Below, one piece after another: positions 16,823-26,270 of a DNA stretch of 64,000 nt (within the stretch, counting starts at the first letter, position 1; every line of letters begins with the position of its first letter). Origin of the DNA: Flavobacterium humi. Lineage in GTDB: Bacteria > Bacteroidota > Bacteroidia > Flavobacteriales > Flavobacteriaceae. Under the pieces are notes generated by a model. The model was not told the DNA's origin. It saw only the letters and a list, made by a program, of their open reading frames with translations, and did not search any database. The stretch covers positions 124,001 to 188,000 of the forward strand of contig NZ_SRLH01000004.1 of the NCBI RefSeq assembly GCF_004745595.1, given 5' to 3'. A program made the position numbers and the translations under genes.

Positions 16823-19800
16823 ATGAAAAATGTACGCCTTGTTATCCTATTCTTAGTTGGGCATTTTGTGTATGCCCAAAGCCCGCAGTTAAACGTAAAA
16901 GGAGCAGATTCTGCCCGGGTAAAAATGAGCCAGTTGCTGGTTAGTGTCAAAGTGGTGGGGAATATCGCCTATACCACTGCCGAAATGCATTTTGCGAATT
17001 CGGCCACGCGCCAAATGGAAGCCGAATTGCTGTTCCCGCTCCCGGAAGGCGTTTCCGTTTCCCGATACGCCATCGATATAAACGGTAAAATGCGGGAAGC
17101 CGTGCCTGTTGACAAAAACAAAGGAAAGCAGGTATTTGAAGCCGTTGAACACCGAAGGGTCGATCCCGGGCTGCTGGAAAAAGTAGCGGGAAATAATTTC
17201 AGGACCCGTATTTACCCGATACTTCCCGGAAAAGAAAGAATTGTAATCATAGGCTACGAACAGGAATTGCAAGGTCTTGACAAAAACAACCTGATGTATC
17301 AGCTGGTGAGCCGTTTCCCGCAAAAGCTGGACCGGTTTGAGTTGGAAATCAATGTGATGGGCGCTGCTTCAGAACCTACGTTGCTAAATGAATCCGCTAT
17401 AGCTTCAGTGGAAAAATTTACCGAAACATCCTGGAACCATTCCTATCATACTGCCATCAAAAAGACAGGTTACCAGCCATCGGAAAAAATATCGGTTACT
17501 ATTCCTATCCCGAAGGAAATCCCGGGGGTTGTGGTGCAATCGGTAAACAGCCAGCATTATTTTTATGCCAATACATTCCTTGAAAATACCAAAATACTAA
17601 AGAAAAGCCCCAGTACCATCGGATTGCTATGGGATAATTCATTGAGCTGCAAAAACAGGGACATCCGGAAAGAATTACAGCTTCTGGAGGATTATTTTAA
17701 AGAAATAAAAAACACGCAGGTAACTTTGTACTACCTAAACTATACTTTTGAAAAAGGACAGGTTTTTACCATTAGCAACGGAAATTGGTCCGGACTGAAA
17801 ACCCAACTGGAAAATACGGTATATGATGGCGGGACCCGTTTCTCCAAAATCAAACCTGGCAATCACGACGAATACCTTTTCTTTACAGACGGGCTTTCGT
17901 CATTAAGCGATAATACGCTGGAGAAAATAAACAGGCCGGTGTACACCATTACTTCTTCAGCTTCTTCAGATTATGCTTTCCTGAATTACAATGCCTTGAA
18001 AACAAACGGGAATTTCATCAACCTGAACCAGTCGGATAGGGCCAAAGCTGTAGAGCAGTTGTTGTATCAAAAATTGAAATTTCTAGGAATTAAAGACAAT
18101 TATACAGTAACAGAATTGTTTCCCATGCCAGGCACAGCCGCTTCCGGAAGCTTCAGTGTTGCCGGGATTTCGCTAAAATCCGAAAACGAGGTAGTGCTGC
18201 TTTTTGGATACGGAAACCAAGCCATCTTAGAGAAAAAACTCTTTATTGATGCTAAAAGCCAAAACACAAACGATGTTAATATTGAGAAGCTCTGGGCGCA
18301 AAAGAAAATGGCCAACCTGGACATTCAGTACCAGAAAAATGCAGCAGAAATAGAAACGTTAGGGAAAAAATACGGGATTGTAACCCAAAATACGTCTCTT
18401 ATTGTTTTGGAAGATATCCATGATTATATCCAGTATGATATTGTCCCTCCGGCAGAATTAAGGGCGGAATTTGACCGTATCATGAAAGAACAAAGAGAAT
18501 CTGCATTGGCCGAAACACATAGCAATTGGGAAAATGTAGAGAGTTATCACGATAAATTGACAAACTGGTGGAACAGGGACACAAAATACATAAAGCCTAA
18601 AAAAGTCAAAGAACCCCGAAGAAGGAACAGGGATGTCGTTAACCGTCAAAGCAGTACGACGGGAAGGCCGGTTGAAATAAGGGAAGACAATCCAAGAGAG
18701 CAAACCAGTACGGCGGCCAATGTAAGAGGAAAAGTCATGGATGCTTCAGGGCCTATTCCCGGCGCGAATGTTTTGGTAAGAGGCACCACCAGAGGCGTGC
18801 AGACTAATTTTGACGGAGAATATTCCATCAACGCGACCCGGGGAGAGGTTATTCAAGTGTCTTTTTTAGGGATGGAATCCAAAGAATTTACCGTAAGGGG
18901 TAGCGGGGTTTATACGGTATTCCTAACAGACAGCAACGCCCAGCTCTCAGAAGTCGTGGTACAAGGATATTCGAATAGAAGTGACAGGGGAAGGGAAGAT
19001 ATGGAAGAAGACGAAGATGATAATCAGGTAAGAAGAAGACAATCATCAGTTTCGTATTCGACAACAAGAGTTACCGCAAAGGAACTGGAATCTGCTCCAG
19101 GAACTGGCAATAGTAACCAGGCATTGCAAGGAAGGGTTGCAGGAGTTTCGGTAGAAGGAATGGCTTCCGCACCCATCAGCAGGGTTACAGACAGTATTTC
19201 AAATAACAGGAATTCAGGGTTCATGGATGCAAACGGCACCCAAGTAAAACAATGGAATCCTGACAGGGCTTACCTGAAAGCTATAGAAGCCGCACCACAG
19301 GATAAGAAATACAGCGTTTACCTGCAGTTACGGGAAGAACAGCCTAACAATCCCAGCTTTTATTTTGATGTAGCGAACCATTTTTACAATAACGGCGACA
19401 AGCAAAAAGGATTACTGATTTTAAGCAACATTGCAGATTTAGGCCTTGAAAACCATCAATTGTATAAATCCCTTACGTACCAATTGCGCCAGTGGGAAGC
19501 TACTGAAGATGCTTTGTTTACGGCAAAACAAGTCGCAAAATGGAGAGAGCACGAACCGCAGAGCCATAGGGATTTGGCATTGGCATTGGAAGACAACAAA
19601 CAATACCAGGCTGCTTTTGATGAATTGATCAAAGCCTTGGAAACCAATTATTTTGGAGAAATGAGAGGCCAGTACGAAGGGGTTGAAGACATCATCCTAA
19701 TGGACATTAACCGTATGATTGCCGAGCATAGCAGTATCAAGACCGGGAAACTGGATAAGAAATACACCAAAAAAATGCCTGTTGCCGTCCGTATCATCCT

Positions 19801-20146
19801 CAACTGGAACCAGATGGATACTGATATAGATATGCATGTCATAGAACCAACCGGAGAGGAGTGCTATTACGGGCATGTCGATACGCAGGCCGGAGCACGT
19901 TTTTCCAAAGATTTTACCCAAGGCTACGGTCCTGAACAATATTTGCTGCGCAATGCTGTAAAAGGTACATTCCTTGTCAAGACCAATTATTATGGCGAAA
20001 GGGCACTTACCGAAAGCGGGCCGACCACGGTAATGGTAGAAATTTACACTACCAAAGCTAATGGCGTAACAGAGAGAAAGTTGCAAACCATTCAATTGGG
20101 GAAAGTCAAGGAAAACCAGAACCTGGCGGAAATTATCATTGATTAG
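16823..20146 (+). CDS. Mosaic exported protein: VIT domain, carboxypeptidase-regulatory domain, plug-like segment, TPR-like region, DUF2135
   Basis: A 1107-residue exported protein (signal peptide 1-19, ending VYAQ). Residues about 30-155 form a vault protein inter-alpha-trypsin (VIT) domain (AELLFPLPEGVSV, RTRIYPILPG). A divergent von Willebrand A-like region follows (about 250-420). Residues about 634-715 are a carboxypeptidase-regulatory-like domain (IPGANVLVRGTTRG, NFDGEY) of the type usually found on TonB receptors, continuing into a short plug-like piece (LSEVVVQGY ... NSNQALQGRVAGVSV) with no barrel after it. A helical, repeat-like region (about 820-960) precedes a C-terminal DUF2135/YfaP domain (about 985-1085, NWNQMDTDIDMHV). 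Its function is unknown; an envelope scaffold or adhesion role is possible. Confidence 0.8.
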   Translation: MKNVRLVILFLVGHFVYAQSPQLNVKGADSARVKMSQLLVSVKVVGNIAYTTAEMHFANSATRQMEAELLFPLPEGVSVSRYAIDINGKMREAVPVDKNKGKQVFEAVEHRRVDPGLLEKVAGNNFRTRIYPILPGKERIVIIGYEQELQGLDKNNLMYQLVSRFPQKLDRFELEINVMGAASEPTLLNESAIASVEKFTETSWNHSYHTAIKKTGYQPSEKISVTIPIPKEIPGVVVQSVNSQHYFYANTFLENTKILKKSPSTIGLLWDNSLSCKNRDIRKELQLLEDYFKEIKNTQVTLYYLNYTFEKGQVFTISNGNWSGLKTQLENTVYDGGTRFSKIKPGNHDEYLFFTDGLSSLSDNTLEKINRPVYTITSSASSDYAFLNYNALKTNGNFINLNQSDRAKAVEQLLYQKLKFLGIKDNYTVTELFPMPGTAASGSFSVAGISLKSENEVVLLFGYGNQAILEKKLFIDAKSQNTNDVNIEKLWAQKKMANLDIQYQKNAAEIETLGKKYGIVTQNTSLIVLEDIHDYIQYDIVPPAELRAEFDRIMKEQRESALAETHSNWENVESYHDKLTNWWNRDTKYIKPKKVKEPRRRNRDVVNRQSSTTGRPVEIREDNPREQTSTAANVRGKVMDASGPIPGANVLVRGTTRGVQTNFDGEYSINATRGEVIQVSFLGMESKEFTVRGSGVYTVFLTDSNAQLSEVVVQGYSNRSDRGREDMEEDEDDNQVRRRQSSVSYSTTRVTAKELESAPGTGNSNQALQGRVAGVSVEGMASAPISRVTDSISNNRNSGFMDANGTQVKQWNPDRAYLKAIEAAPQDKKYSVYLQLREEQPNNPSFYFDVANHFYNNGDKQKGLLILSNIADLGLENHQLYKSLTYQLRQWEATEDALFTAKQVAKWREHEPQSHRDLALALEDNKQYQAAFDELIKALETNYFGEMRGQYEGVEDIILMDINRMIAEHSSIKTGKLDKKYTKKMPVAVRIILNWNQMDTDIDMHVIEPTGEECYYGHVDTQAGARFSKDFTQGYGPEQYLLRNAVKGTFLVKTNYYGERALTESGPTTVMVEIYTTKANGVTERKLQTIQLGKVKENQNLAEIIID

Positions 20147-20156
20147 GAATCTTTAC

Positions 20157-20187
20157 AAAAGGCGCGGACAACCCATCCGCGCTTTTT
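20157..20187. terminator. Bidirectional terminator between convergent genes
   Basis: The stem GCGCGGA/TCCGCGC, extended by A/T pairs, has A-rich and T-rich flanks. It sits between the convergent VIT-domain and GNAT genes and can serve both. Confidence 0.85.
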
Positions 20188-20191
20188 GCAA

Positions 20192-20623
20192 TTATATTTC
20201 CCTATCGAATATTTTTTGCTCTTTGGTTTCCGTAAACCCTATAGAACGATAAAAAAGATGGGATGCAGCCCTTTTGGTATTGCAGCGTACCCTTATTTTA
20301 AGGCATCCCCTGGATTTTGCCCACGGAAGTACCCGCTCCATAAGCAATTGCCCTATGCCTTTCCTGCGGTGGTTTTCGTCAATGACAAGCCCGCCGATTT
20401 CAACAAAAAAGCCTGATTCGACCTGCACGGAATGAAAAGCGTGGATCCATCCGGCAACAATGCCATCTTCTACAGCAACCAAAACACAATGATCTTTGCT
20501 TGCCAATAGTATTTCTAGCCTTTTCCGGATTTGGCTTTCAGTGCTTTCATACCCTAACTGACCGGAAAGGTTTGCTATAGCCTCGCTGTCTTTTGTTTCG
20601 GCATTTCGTATCCGTAATTCCAT
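20192..20623 (-). CDS. GNAT-family N-acetyltransferase
   Basis: A 143-residue acetyltransferase of the GNAT fold. The acetyl-CoA binding loop is HRRKGIGQLL (about 86-95), preceded by the strand VEIGGLVIDEN and followed by the C-terminal RAASHLFYRSIGF pattern. The acceptor substrate cannot be inferred. It starts a run of small minus-strand genes in which the next gene upstream (DinB-like) is 30 bases away. Confidence 0.88.
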   Translation of the reverse strand: MELRIRNAETKDSEAIANLSGQLGYESTESQIRKRLEILLASKDHCVLVAVEDGIVAGWIHAFHSVQVESGFFVEIGGLVIDENHRRKGIGQLLMERVLPWAKSRGCLKIRVRCNTKRAASHLFYRSIGFTETKEQKIFDREI

Positions 20624-20653
20624 TTTGGTTTTGATTTTTGGTAGAGAAAGAAA

Positions 20654-21145
20654 TCAATATGTTTTTTGGGTTTGCGAGACCCATTTGGGCGCATCATCAA
20701 TGTCTTGCCTGAGCAACAGGTTTAATTGCGCCACATGATGCTGGACATGGCGCATATTGTAGAGCAGCATTTCAAAAATACTGTAATCGCGGTACGGGTT
20801 TACAAACCTGTATTTTGCTTTTTCTTCTGTCAAGGTAGTAATGAGGGTAAAGCATTTTTCCCGGGCAAACTCCAAATATTCCAATAATTCTTCCTGGCTG
20901 TACACCCGGTCCGGATAAGCACCGTCAGGATCAAATTCCGATAAGGTATAAGGAGCGGGAGGCCTGAAATTTTCAGGGTCATACGATAAATAATAATCCA
21001 GGTAGAAAATCGTGTGGTAGGCAGAATACCAATATTTAAGCTCTGAATCCCATACGCTTTCAGGACAAAGCCTGATCGCGTTTTCGAGCATATCGATAGT
21101 AGCCCCGAACTGTTTCCACAATGATTCTTTTAGAGATGCGTCCAT
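20654..21145 (-). CDS. DinB-like superfamily protein
   Basis: A 163-residue four-helix protein of the DinB/YfiT-like type. Helical segments with the histidine cluster RHVQHHVAQLNLLL near the C-terminus are characteristic; in the family the His residues bind a divalent metal. The start at 21145 (MDASLKESLW) is chosen because the upstream in-frame extension overlaps the DoxX gene and does not look like protein of this family. Activity unknown; family members include thiol-dependent transferases. Confidence 0.72.
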   Translation of the reverse strand: MDASLKESLWKQFGATIDMLENAIRLCPESVWDSELKYWYSAYHTIFYLDYYLSYDPENFRPPAPYTLSEFDPDGAYPDRVYSQEELLEYLEFAREKCFTLITTLTEEKAKYRFVNPYRDYSIFEMLLYNMRHVQHHVAQLNLLLRQDIDDAPKWVSQTQKTY

Positions 21146-21206
21146 TGGGTGTAAGGATTGGTTTTGGTAAATGTAAGGAAAAGAAGGCGGGGAACCAGTT
21201 TCTTTT

Positions 21207-21659
21207 TTAGTATTGTATCGAAAACCAATACACCCAAGCCATAAAAAACAATTGCAAAGGAATGCGGAACCACAAATAATTTGGTCCCGGGCCATCCAAT
21301 GTGCCTTTTTGGTAATCAATATGTTTTAGGGACGAATAGATATTGGCAGGCAACATCAGGATGAAAAAAAGCAGCAGTGCCCACGCGGCATAATTCCGGG
21401 TTGGCTCGAAAAGCAATCCTATCCCGAGGAAAACCTCCAAAGCTCCTGTCAGATACACCATTTCTTTTTTGAAAGGAAGGTTGCCGGGAATCATCATGGT
21501 CATTCCTTTGGTAAAAGCAAAATGCCCTATGGCTGTAAAAAACAACATCGCACACATGGCAATCCTGCCCGATAAAGGGAATCCGTATTGGCCAAGGAAG
21601 AGTTTCTGGCTCAAAAAAGCCAGAAGGAAAGCCACAAGCAGGAGGAATAATGGTTTCAT
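21207..21659 (-). CDS. DoxX-family membrane protein
   Basis: A 150-residue integral membrane protein with four or five helices. It shows the DoxX-like pattern of an early helix followed by RIAMCAMLFFTAIGHF and GALEVFLGIGLLF. The start at 21659 (MKPLFLLL) places a hydrophobic helix at the N-terminus; a possible earlier ATG adds 20 polar residues. It lies between a Crp/Fnr-type regulator gene (68 bases upstream) and a DinB-like gene. DoxX-type proteins are linked to quinone or redox chemistry in some bacteria, but the role here is unknown. Confidence 0.78.
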   Translation of the reverse strand: MKPLFLLLVAFLLAFLSQKLFLGQYGFPLSGRIAMCAMLFFTAIGHFAFTKGMTMMIPGNLPFKKEMVYLTGALEVFLGIGLLFEPTRNYAAWALLLFFILMLPANIYSSLKHIDYQKGTLDGPGPNYLWFRIPLQLFFMAWVYWFSIQY

Positions 21660-21727
21660 GGTTGTTGTTTTTAAGCAATTTAGCCCACCAAATGTATCAA
21701 TTAAACCGTCATCCGGCAAAATAATAA

Positions 21728-22300
21728 TCAGGATTTTGATTTCAGGCGGCTTAAGGTTTCCTGGGACACATTAATGTAAGACGCCACAATTTTGTTGGGC
21801 AGCCGTTTTACGACCGTAGGATTTACTTTCAATAGCTGGTTGTACCGTTCCAGGGCGCTCAAAGTTGTAAAAGACATGAGCCTGTTCGTATTATTCACAT
21901 AAGCCTTTTCCAGGTATTTACAATAAAACTGGTTCCATTGCGGTATGGTTTCCATCAAATGGCGGAAATCCTGGTGGTTGATGTATAAAAGTTCGGAAGG
22001 CTCTATGGCCTGGATGAATTCAGTGGAAGGCAATTCGGTTATAAAACTGACCAATGCTGTGGCAAACTGGTCTTCAAAAGCAATATAGCGCGTAGCGTCC
22101 TTGCCTTCTTCATTGATAAAAAAAATCCGTAAACAGCCTTTGCCAACGAAGAATGTACGTTGGCTCACCTGTCCCTGTTCCAGCAGGAAATCGTTTTTTT
22201 TCTGTTTCAGGGGTTTGAAATACGAAAGAATAACCGATAATTCCTCCTCCGAAATAGTGATCTTTTTTTTGATGTAATTAGAAAGCTGTTGCTGTATCAT
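21728..22300 (-). CDS. Crp/Fnr-family transcriptional regulator
   Basis: A 190-residue regulator with an N-terminal cyclic-nucleotide-binding-like domain (about 25-115, including [18 protein letters not shown]) and a C-terminal helix-turn-helix ([20 protein letters not shown]). No cysteine cluster for an iron-sulphur centre is present, so it is not Fnr-like in oxygen sensing. The gene overlaps the end of ribB by 23 bases, so the two are co-transcribed and probably translationally coupled. The DoxX gene immediately downstream may be a target or partner. Confidence 0.87.
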   Translation of the reverse strand: MIQQQLSNYIKKKITISEEELSVILSYFKPLKQKKNDFLLEQGQVSQRTFFVGKGCLRIFFINEEGKDATRYIAFEDQFATALVSFITELPSTEFIQAIEPSELLYINHQDFRHLMETIPQWNQFYCKYLEKAYVNNTNRLMSFTTLSALERYNQLLKVNPTVVKRLPNKIVASYINVSQETLSRLKSKS

Positions 22301-22958
22301 ATACTAATTTATAGTCCCTGACAAACTTACGGTAATACACAATATCGGCTATGGATACGATGGGCAGTTTGTGCTGTGCCGCAAAAATACCTATTTCGGT
22401 TTGATTGGCCATCGTGCCGTCAGCATTCATTAATTCGCATAAAACCGCCTGGGGTTTTAATTTTGCCAGTTTCATAAGGTCTATACTTCCTTCGGTATGG
22501 CCGTTGCGTTCCAGTACGCCGTTGTCTTTCGCCCGTAGCGGGAAAATATGGCCAGGCCGTGCTAAATCCGAAGGCTGAGCATTCCCGTTGCAGGCCGACC
22601 GGATGGTCTGAAGCCTGTCGGCAGCTGAAACACCGGTTGTTACCCCTTTTTTAGCTTCAATCGAAACAGTAAAAGGGGTTTGGTAATGGCTGGTGTTTTC
22701 CGTAACCATGTAAGGCAGGTGTAAAGTATCGGCTTTGTGATGGGTCAGGCAAAGGCAGACAATACCGCTACATTCCCGGATCATGAGTGCCATGTCGGCC
22801 ACGGTCATGCTTTGGGCGGGAAACACAAGATCAGCTTCGTTTTCCCGTTCTTCGTTGTCAGTGAGTAAGATGCCTTTTCCGTTTTGCAGTTGCCTAATGG
22901 CAATTTCCACGCGTTCTTTGCTGGCATTGCCTACTGGGTTTAGAGGATTTACTGTCAT
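22278..22958 (-). CDS. ribB: 3,4-dihydroxy-2-butanone 4-phosphate synthase
   Basis: RibB converts ribulose 5-phosphate to 3,4-dihydroxy-2-butanone 4-phosphate and formate in riboflavin synthesis. The 226-residue protein has the acidic active-site loop [13 protein letters not shown] (34-46), RPGHIFPL and the GHTEGSIDL motif. It is a stand-alone RibB without a GTP cyclohydrolase II domain. It is embedded among accessory genes: a DUF2798 gene overlaps its start by four bases and a Crp/Fnr-type gene overlaps its end. This setting suggests a second, conditionally expressed copy in addition to a housekeeping riboflavin locus. No FMN riboswitch is seen. Confidence 0.92.
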   Translation of the reverse strand: MTVNPLNPVGNASKERVEIAIRQLQNGKGILLTDNEERENEADLVFPAQSMTVADMALMIRECSGIVCLCLTHHKADTLHLPYMVTENTSHYQTPFTVSIEAKKGVTTGVSAADRLQTIRSACNGNAQPSDLARPGHIFPLRAKDNGVLERNGHTEGSIDLMKLAKLKPQAVLCELMNADGTMANQTEIGIFAAQHKLPIVSIADIVYYRKFVRDYKLVYDTATAF

Positions 22959-23185
22959 TTTTGAAGCACCATTTTTTCGGCAAATTTTCTTGCGCTTGGA
23001 ATAATCAGGAAGGCCGAAGCATACGCCACGGGAAGCATTACGCTCCAGGCTTTTAGGAATTTCAGGAACCAGTCTTCCCCAAAACCATAATTTCGCATCA
23101 ATCCTACAAAGGCCATGATGAGCGTCATCGGAATAACCACGAAAAGAGTGTTGATGTACTTGAAATGTTTTTGTTTCATTTTCAA
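22955..23185 (-). CDS. DUF2798-family small membrane protein
   Basis: A 76-residue protein with two predicted membrane helices (about 10-30 and 45-65, [20 protein letters not shown]), matching the two-helix DUF2798 pattern. Function unknown. The stop overlaps the ribB start (ATGA), so it heads a DUF2798-ribB-Crp/Fnr operon. Upstream on the minus strand, CATCTTTG is close to the TAnnTTTG promoter box. Confidence 0.75.
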   Translation of the reverse strand: MKMKQKHFKYINTLFVVIPMTLIMAFVGLMRNYGFGEDWFLKFLKAWSVMLPVAYASAFLIIPSARKFAEKMVLQK

Positions 23186-23272
23186 ATCGTTTAAAATTAA
23201 TAACCCTGCAAAGATGCGACGGTCATTATTCTTAAAGTTTGATATATGTCATTAAAACAGGGAAGATGTTTT

Positions 23273-23755
23273 TTACATATTCCGTTCTGTAATTATTTCC
23301 CCCTGATACGTTGTATCTACCACCAATAACAAAAAGGGCTGGGTCGAAAAAGACTGTTTTTTGCCTTCTTCCACATCATAATTCAGGATAATGGCATTGT
23401 CTTTTTGCTTTAAAGTGCTCACTGACAACGTGGTGGTAATATCTGTTACGGGGTTTATAATAGCAATCACATATTGTTTGCTAAAATCGATGGGAGTGGG
23501 GATGCCGTCCTTTGCCATTGTCCTGGCCATGCCGAAAATAGCCTCAAACTTTTCCTGGGAACTTATTTTCGGGTTGGAAAGTTGTGCTTCCCGGAACGAA
23601 TTCTTAACAAAATAATTCCGGGCTTCCGTATACGGGACATCGGTTGCCACAGAAGCCGGAATCACGGCCTCAGGGATTTTTTCCTCCGATTTGGTGTTGC
23701 AGGAAACAATAGTCACGCCGATGAGCAGCGCAATGGTTACGATTGTTCTTTTCAT
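23273..23755 (-). CDS. Hypothetical lipoprotein
   Basis: A 160-residue protein with a lipobox (TIVSC, Cys19) followed by NTKSEEK. The mature part has a helical segment with SSQEKFEAIFGMARTM and a strand-rich C-terminus ending in VVDTTYQGEIITERNM. I do not recognise a family. It stands alone between the ribB operon and the divergent metalloprotease gene. Confidence 0.6.
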   Translation of the reverse strand: MKRTIVTIALLIGVTIVSCNTKSEEKIPEAVIPASVATDVPYTEARNYFVKNSFREAQLSNPKISSQEKFEAIFGMARTMAKDGIPTPIDFSKQYVIAIINPVTDITTTLSVSTLKQKDNAIILNYDVEEGKKQSFSTQPFLLLVVDTTYQGEIITERNM

Positions 23756-23980
23756 TTCCGTTAGTTGTTTGGGTTTGTCTTGTTTTTGCTAGATAAAAAT
23801 AAGCATAAAACCGCAAATACTAAAGGAAACACGGCGATAATTCCTGGTTTGTTTTATTCAAGTACCATCAATTTGGGGCTTATCGCAAGAGGCTTTAAGA
23901 CTGAAAATAACATCTGTAAATATTTTCGGATTAAATTTTTTTTAAGTGTTTTAAAATTAGAATATTAAAATTCTATTGAA

Positions 23981-23988
23981 TATATTTG
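23981..23988 (+). promoter_or_regulatory. Probable -7 box of the metalloprotease gene
   Basis: TATATTTG fits the Bacteroidetes TAnnTTTG consensus and lies 25 bases before the start codon. No clear TTG is seen at the expected -33 position. Confidence 0.55.
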
Positions 23989-24013
23989 GCTCAACCAAAA
24001 AGCAATTAAAAAA

Positions 24014-26206
24014 ATGAAAAGACTAACCCATTTAGCAGTCTTGTTTTCTTGTGCCTGCATTTTTGCACAAGGGAAAGTAGCCCAGAAAATCCAGGTATTG
24101 CAGGATTCACAAACCCAATTTGTGAGTATTGCACCTTTTCAGGCAAGCCAGGATACTCCAAATGCAAAAATCCAGAATACCGTATCAGAAGCACAGCTGG
24201 CAACCATCAAGTTTCCGGTACTTGCGGATGTAGCTTCGCAGGCCTATGATTTTATCGAAGTGGAAATCCCATACCACGGCACCGTTATCAAAGTACAGCT
24301 TTATAAAGAGAACCTGTTCGCACAAGGCTTTCACGCCGATACCGACAGGCAGAAGAACATCGCCTATACTCCCGGAGTTTATTACCGTGGGATTATCAAA
24401 GATGAGCCGCATTCCCTGGTATCGTTTAATTTTTTCAGGGATGAGGTCAATGCTATTGTTTCCAGTCCGGGCTTAAGCAATATGGTCATCGGGAAAATTG
24501 ATGAACCGGGCAATAAAGAGCAGTATATTATCTACGAAGACCAGAAAATGAAAGTAGCCAATGATGCTGCTTGTAATACTTCTGATGAGGTTGATGAAGA
24601 TTTCGGAAAACAATCCAACGAAATGCAATCCCCGGAAAGCCTTAAATGCGTAGCCACTTATTTCGAAATCGATAACAACCTATACGTGGCAAACGGAAGC
24701 AATACCACCACTACGTTAAATTGGATGACGTCGGTTTTTAATAATATGCAGACACTCTATAACAATGACGGGATAACCGTAGCGATGAAATCCACATACA
24801 TTTGGACCACTCAGGACCCATACGACGGAATAGGTACTACTTCAGGGGCTTACCTGTATAAGTTCAAGGAAGTGCGCCCGGCATTTGATGGCGATGTAGG
24901 GCAATTGGTCGGAATCGATCCCGGAGGAATGGGCGGTGTTTCCATGGGAATCGGGAAACTATGTACCGCTGATAATTATGTGTATTCGGATGTATATTTA
25001 AGTTATGCAAGCGTTCCTACCTATTCCTGGACAGTTCAGGTGGTTACCCATGAATTCGGGCATAATGTGGGCTCACGCCATACGCATGCCTGCGCCTGGA
25101 ACGGGAACAATACGGCAATAGACAATTGTGCTCCATATGCTATAGGCGCTACTGCCGAAGGCTATTCCTGCATGACAAATCCGGCAACGCTCCCAACTGG
25201 CGGGGCTGGCGGTTCCATTATGAGTTACTGCCATTTGGTAGGTGGTATCGGTATCAATCTGAGCAACGGTTTCGGCCCTCAGCCAACGACGGCTATTTTA
25301 AATTTTGTCAATGCCAGGACGTGTTTAAGTACGGATTGTATCAACATTTGTGTAAACGGAGTAAGTTCCATCGATCCGGTTTTCAATACAGCCAATACCA
25401 GCGCAACCATTAGCTGGAACGATGTTTCGGGTGAAAGCACCTGGCAGGTTGCCGTGCTGCCTTTTGCCAGCAATACCCCGGTTTGGAATTCGGTTACGGC
25501 CAACACCTATACCGCCAACGGGCTCTCGCCAAATACCTATTACAAATTTAGGGTGAAACCCGATTGCGGCAGTTTGACCCCAACAACGAAAGAATATATC
25601 TTCCTGACCCCGGCAAATTATTGCAACGTCATTACCCTTACCGATACCGGAGGTGCTGCAGGGCAATATGGCAATAACCAGCAATTCGTAAGGACATTGA
25701 TCCCGAATCTTCCAAATAAGAAAGTCAAACTGGAATTTTCCGCTTTCGCCCTGGAACAGGATTATGATTATTTGTATGTATATGACGGTTCCAGCACCTC
25801 GGCAGATTCTTTCAATCCGGACGGATTTACCGGGAATTCGATTCCGGGTCCATTTGAGTCTACTGCACCGGACGGCGCATTAACCCTTCGTTTTTTCTCT
25901 GATGCCGGCGTGACCGATCAGGGTTGGGTGGCTTCGACTTCGTGCCTGGCCAGTTTAGGGGTTGATGATTACCATTATATCGATTATGCCTATTATCCGA
26001 ATCCAACCAACGGAATAGTGACCATTAATGCCAAAAACACGATTTCAGACGTTTCAGTCTATAATATCGAAGGAAGGCTGTTGTATTCAGGCGAAGTAAA
26101 CGGCCTTGATACACAGGTCGATATTGCTGCTTTCTCAGCAGGGACTTATTTCTTTAAGATGAAAATAGACAACCAGGTCGTCAATTTTAAAATCCTGAAA
26201 CTATAA
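24014..26206 (+). CDS. Secreted reprolysin-like metalloprotease with Fn3, CUB-like and T9SS sorting domains
   Basis: A 730-residue secreted zinc protease. A signal peptide (1-18) and a propeptide (about 20-190) precede the catalytic domain. The zinc motif is HEFGHNVGSRHTH (from about 346), with a Met-turn SIMSYCH about 60 residues later, as in M12B/reprolysin-type enzymes. A fibronectin III-like domain (about 445-535) and a CUB-like domain (about 537-645, YDYLYVYDG) follow. The C-terminal 75 residues (YYPNPTNGIVTI ... SAGTYFFKM) form a type A sorting domain that directs export by the type IX secretion system. A terminator follows, so it is monocistronic. Confidence 0.92.
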   Translation: MKRLTHLAVLFSCACIFAQGKVAQKIQVLQDSQTQFVSIAPFQASQDTPNAKIQNTVSEAQLATIKFPVLADVASQAYDFIEVEIPYHGTVIKVQLYKENLFAQGFHADTDRQKNIAYTPGVYYRGIIKDEPHSLVSFNFFRDEVNAIVSSPGLSNMVIGKIDEPGNKEQYIIYEDQKMKVANDAACNTSDEVDEDFGKQSNEMQSPESLKCVATYFEIDNNLYVANGSNTTTTLNWMTSVFNNMQTLYNNDGITVAMKSTYIWTTQDPYDGIGTTSGAYLYKFKEVRPAFDGDVGQLVGIDPGGMGGVSMGIGKLCTADNYVYSDVYLSYASVPTYSWTVQVVTHEFGHNVGSRHTHACAWNGNNTAIDNCAPYAIGATAEGYSCMTNPATLPTGGAGGSIMSYCHLVGGIGINLSNGFGPQPTTAILNFVNARTCLSTDCINICVNGVSSIDPVFNTANTSATISWNDVSGESTWQVAVLPFASNTPVWNSVTANTYTANGLSPNTYYKFRVKPDCGSLTPTTKEYIFLTPANYCNVITLTDTGGAAGQYGNNQQFVRTLIPNLPNKKVKLEFSAFALEQDYDYLYVYDGSSTSADSFNPDGFTGNSIPGPFESTAPDGALTLRFFSDAGVTDQGWVASTSCLASLGVDDYHYIDYAYYPNPTNGIVTINAKNTISDVSVYNIEGRLLYSGEVNGLDTQVDIAAFSAGTYFFKMKIDNQVVNFKILKL

Positions 26207-26210
26207 AAAC

Positions 26211-26248
26211 AAAACCCGCCCTGTTCTTACAAAGGGGCGGGTTTTTTA
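26211..26248. terminator. Bidirectional terminator after the metalloprotease gene
   Basis: A perfect AAAACCCGCCC / GGGCGGGTTTT stem lies between convergent genes and has T-rich flanks on both strands. Confidence 0.9.
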
Positions 26249-26270
26249 TTTTGGATGAAAGCCGTTCCGG

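Noticed and set aside
23765-23968. A 67-codon + strand frame between the lipoprotein and the metalloprotease genes
   Set aside because: It has no start context, no family pattern, and most of it lies upstream of the promoter box for the protease.
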